A stretch of 5,332 nt of DNA from an uncultured bacterium (lineage in GTDB: Bacteria; Actinomycetota; Actinomycetes; S36-B12). The stretch covers positions 1 through 5,332 of the forward strand of contig CAITYI010000059.1 in NCBI GenBank assembly GCA_903896585.1, written 5' to 3'. Under the pieces are notes generated by a model. It was given only the letters and a program-made list of their open reading frames with translations. It did not search any database and was not told the origin of the DNA. Shown one piece after another: positions 5,191-5,332 of the stretch (positions are counted from its first letter, which is position 1; each line of letters opens with the position of its first letter). Position numbers and translations under genes: made by a program.

Positions 5191-5332
5191 GTGCGATCTC
5201 GGCCAACTCGGTATTACCGGCACAACGAACACCCATCACACTTTTTACTTCAGATTCACTGAAACTTGTTGGCGAGTTATCAAGTCCACCGAATCCTCAA
5301 GCAACGGTGATCTGTGTTCATCCACTTCCAAC
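5187..5332 (+). CDS. Alpha/beta hydrolase, N-terminal part only
   Basis: The gene starts at ATG 5187 with an ATGA overlap on the preceding stop and runs off the window, leaving 48 whole codons. The visible peptide has a variable N-terminus, then ITLFTSDSLKLVGEL (17-31), the first strands typical of alpha/beta hydrolases that act on small ester or thioester-like substrates. After a Pro-rich turn comes ATVICVHPLP (39-48), where the His precedes the oxyanion-hole loop; relatives I recall continue with a THGG-type motif. The catalytic Ser, Asp and His lie beyond the window. Substrate and exact family cannot be given. The frame is open to the edge with no stop, and a good ribosome site precedes it. 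Confidence 0.65.
   Translation, partial: MSAISANSVLPAQRTPITLFTSDSLKLVGELSSPPNPQATVICVHPLP

Noticed and set aside
4886..5239. 117-codon open frame on the minus strand
   Set aside because: It overlaps two plus-strand genes with good ribosome sites and family matches, and shows no domain of its own.

Overview
The window looks like a chromosomal stretch from an actinobacterium of moderate G+C (three 60-base lines counted by hand gave 37, 47 and 57%), clearly less GC-rich than Streptomyces. The case for Actinobacteria is family content: a full-length NucS/EndoMS ending in a clamp-type Leu-Phe tail, a double-length 3-hydroxyacyl-CoA dehydrogenase, a small CxxC/HxxC protein ahead of an alpha/beta hydrolase, and a membrane-anchored short protein, all of which I recognise from actinobacterial genomes. 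The freshwater and marine lower-GC actinobacterial lineages would fit, but the taxon cannot be fixed from here.

Layout: (1) 22-339, minus strand, a small protein with one membrane anchor and a DUF2007-like cytoplasmic domain; its stop codon lies between two exact copies of a 14-base repeat. (2) A divergent, plus-strand run begins with an adenosylcobalamin-dependent acyl-CoA mutase of the ethylmalonyl-CoA mutase (MeaA/Ecm) type, most likely starting at GTG 427. Its start region holds an unusual Shine-Dalgarno/hairpin arrangement. (3) nucS follows with an ATGA overlap. (4) After a 58-base gap comes a 587-residue tandem duplication of the 3-hydroxybutyryl-CoA dehydrogenase fold. (5) After a 51-base AT-rich gap comes a 94-residue putative zinc-binding protein. 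(6) An ATGA overlap leads into an alpha/beta hydrolase cut by the window edge.

Function: the mutase and the dehydrogenase both belong to C4/C5 acyl-CoA chemistry (acetoacetyl-CoA/3-hydroxybutyryl-CoA and ethylmalonyl-CoA/methylsuccinyl-CoA), so the window plausibly holds two steps of acetyl-CoA assimilation by the ethylmalonyl-CoA pathway. The hallmark gene ccr is not in the window. The DNA mismatch endonuclease nucS sits between them, probably co-transcribed with the mutase. There are no RNA genes, CRISPR arrays, insertion sequences or prophage genes. The most notable points are the two dehydrogenase halves with different predicted cofactor preference, and the hairpin between a strong Shine-Dalgarno and the mutase start codon.
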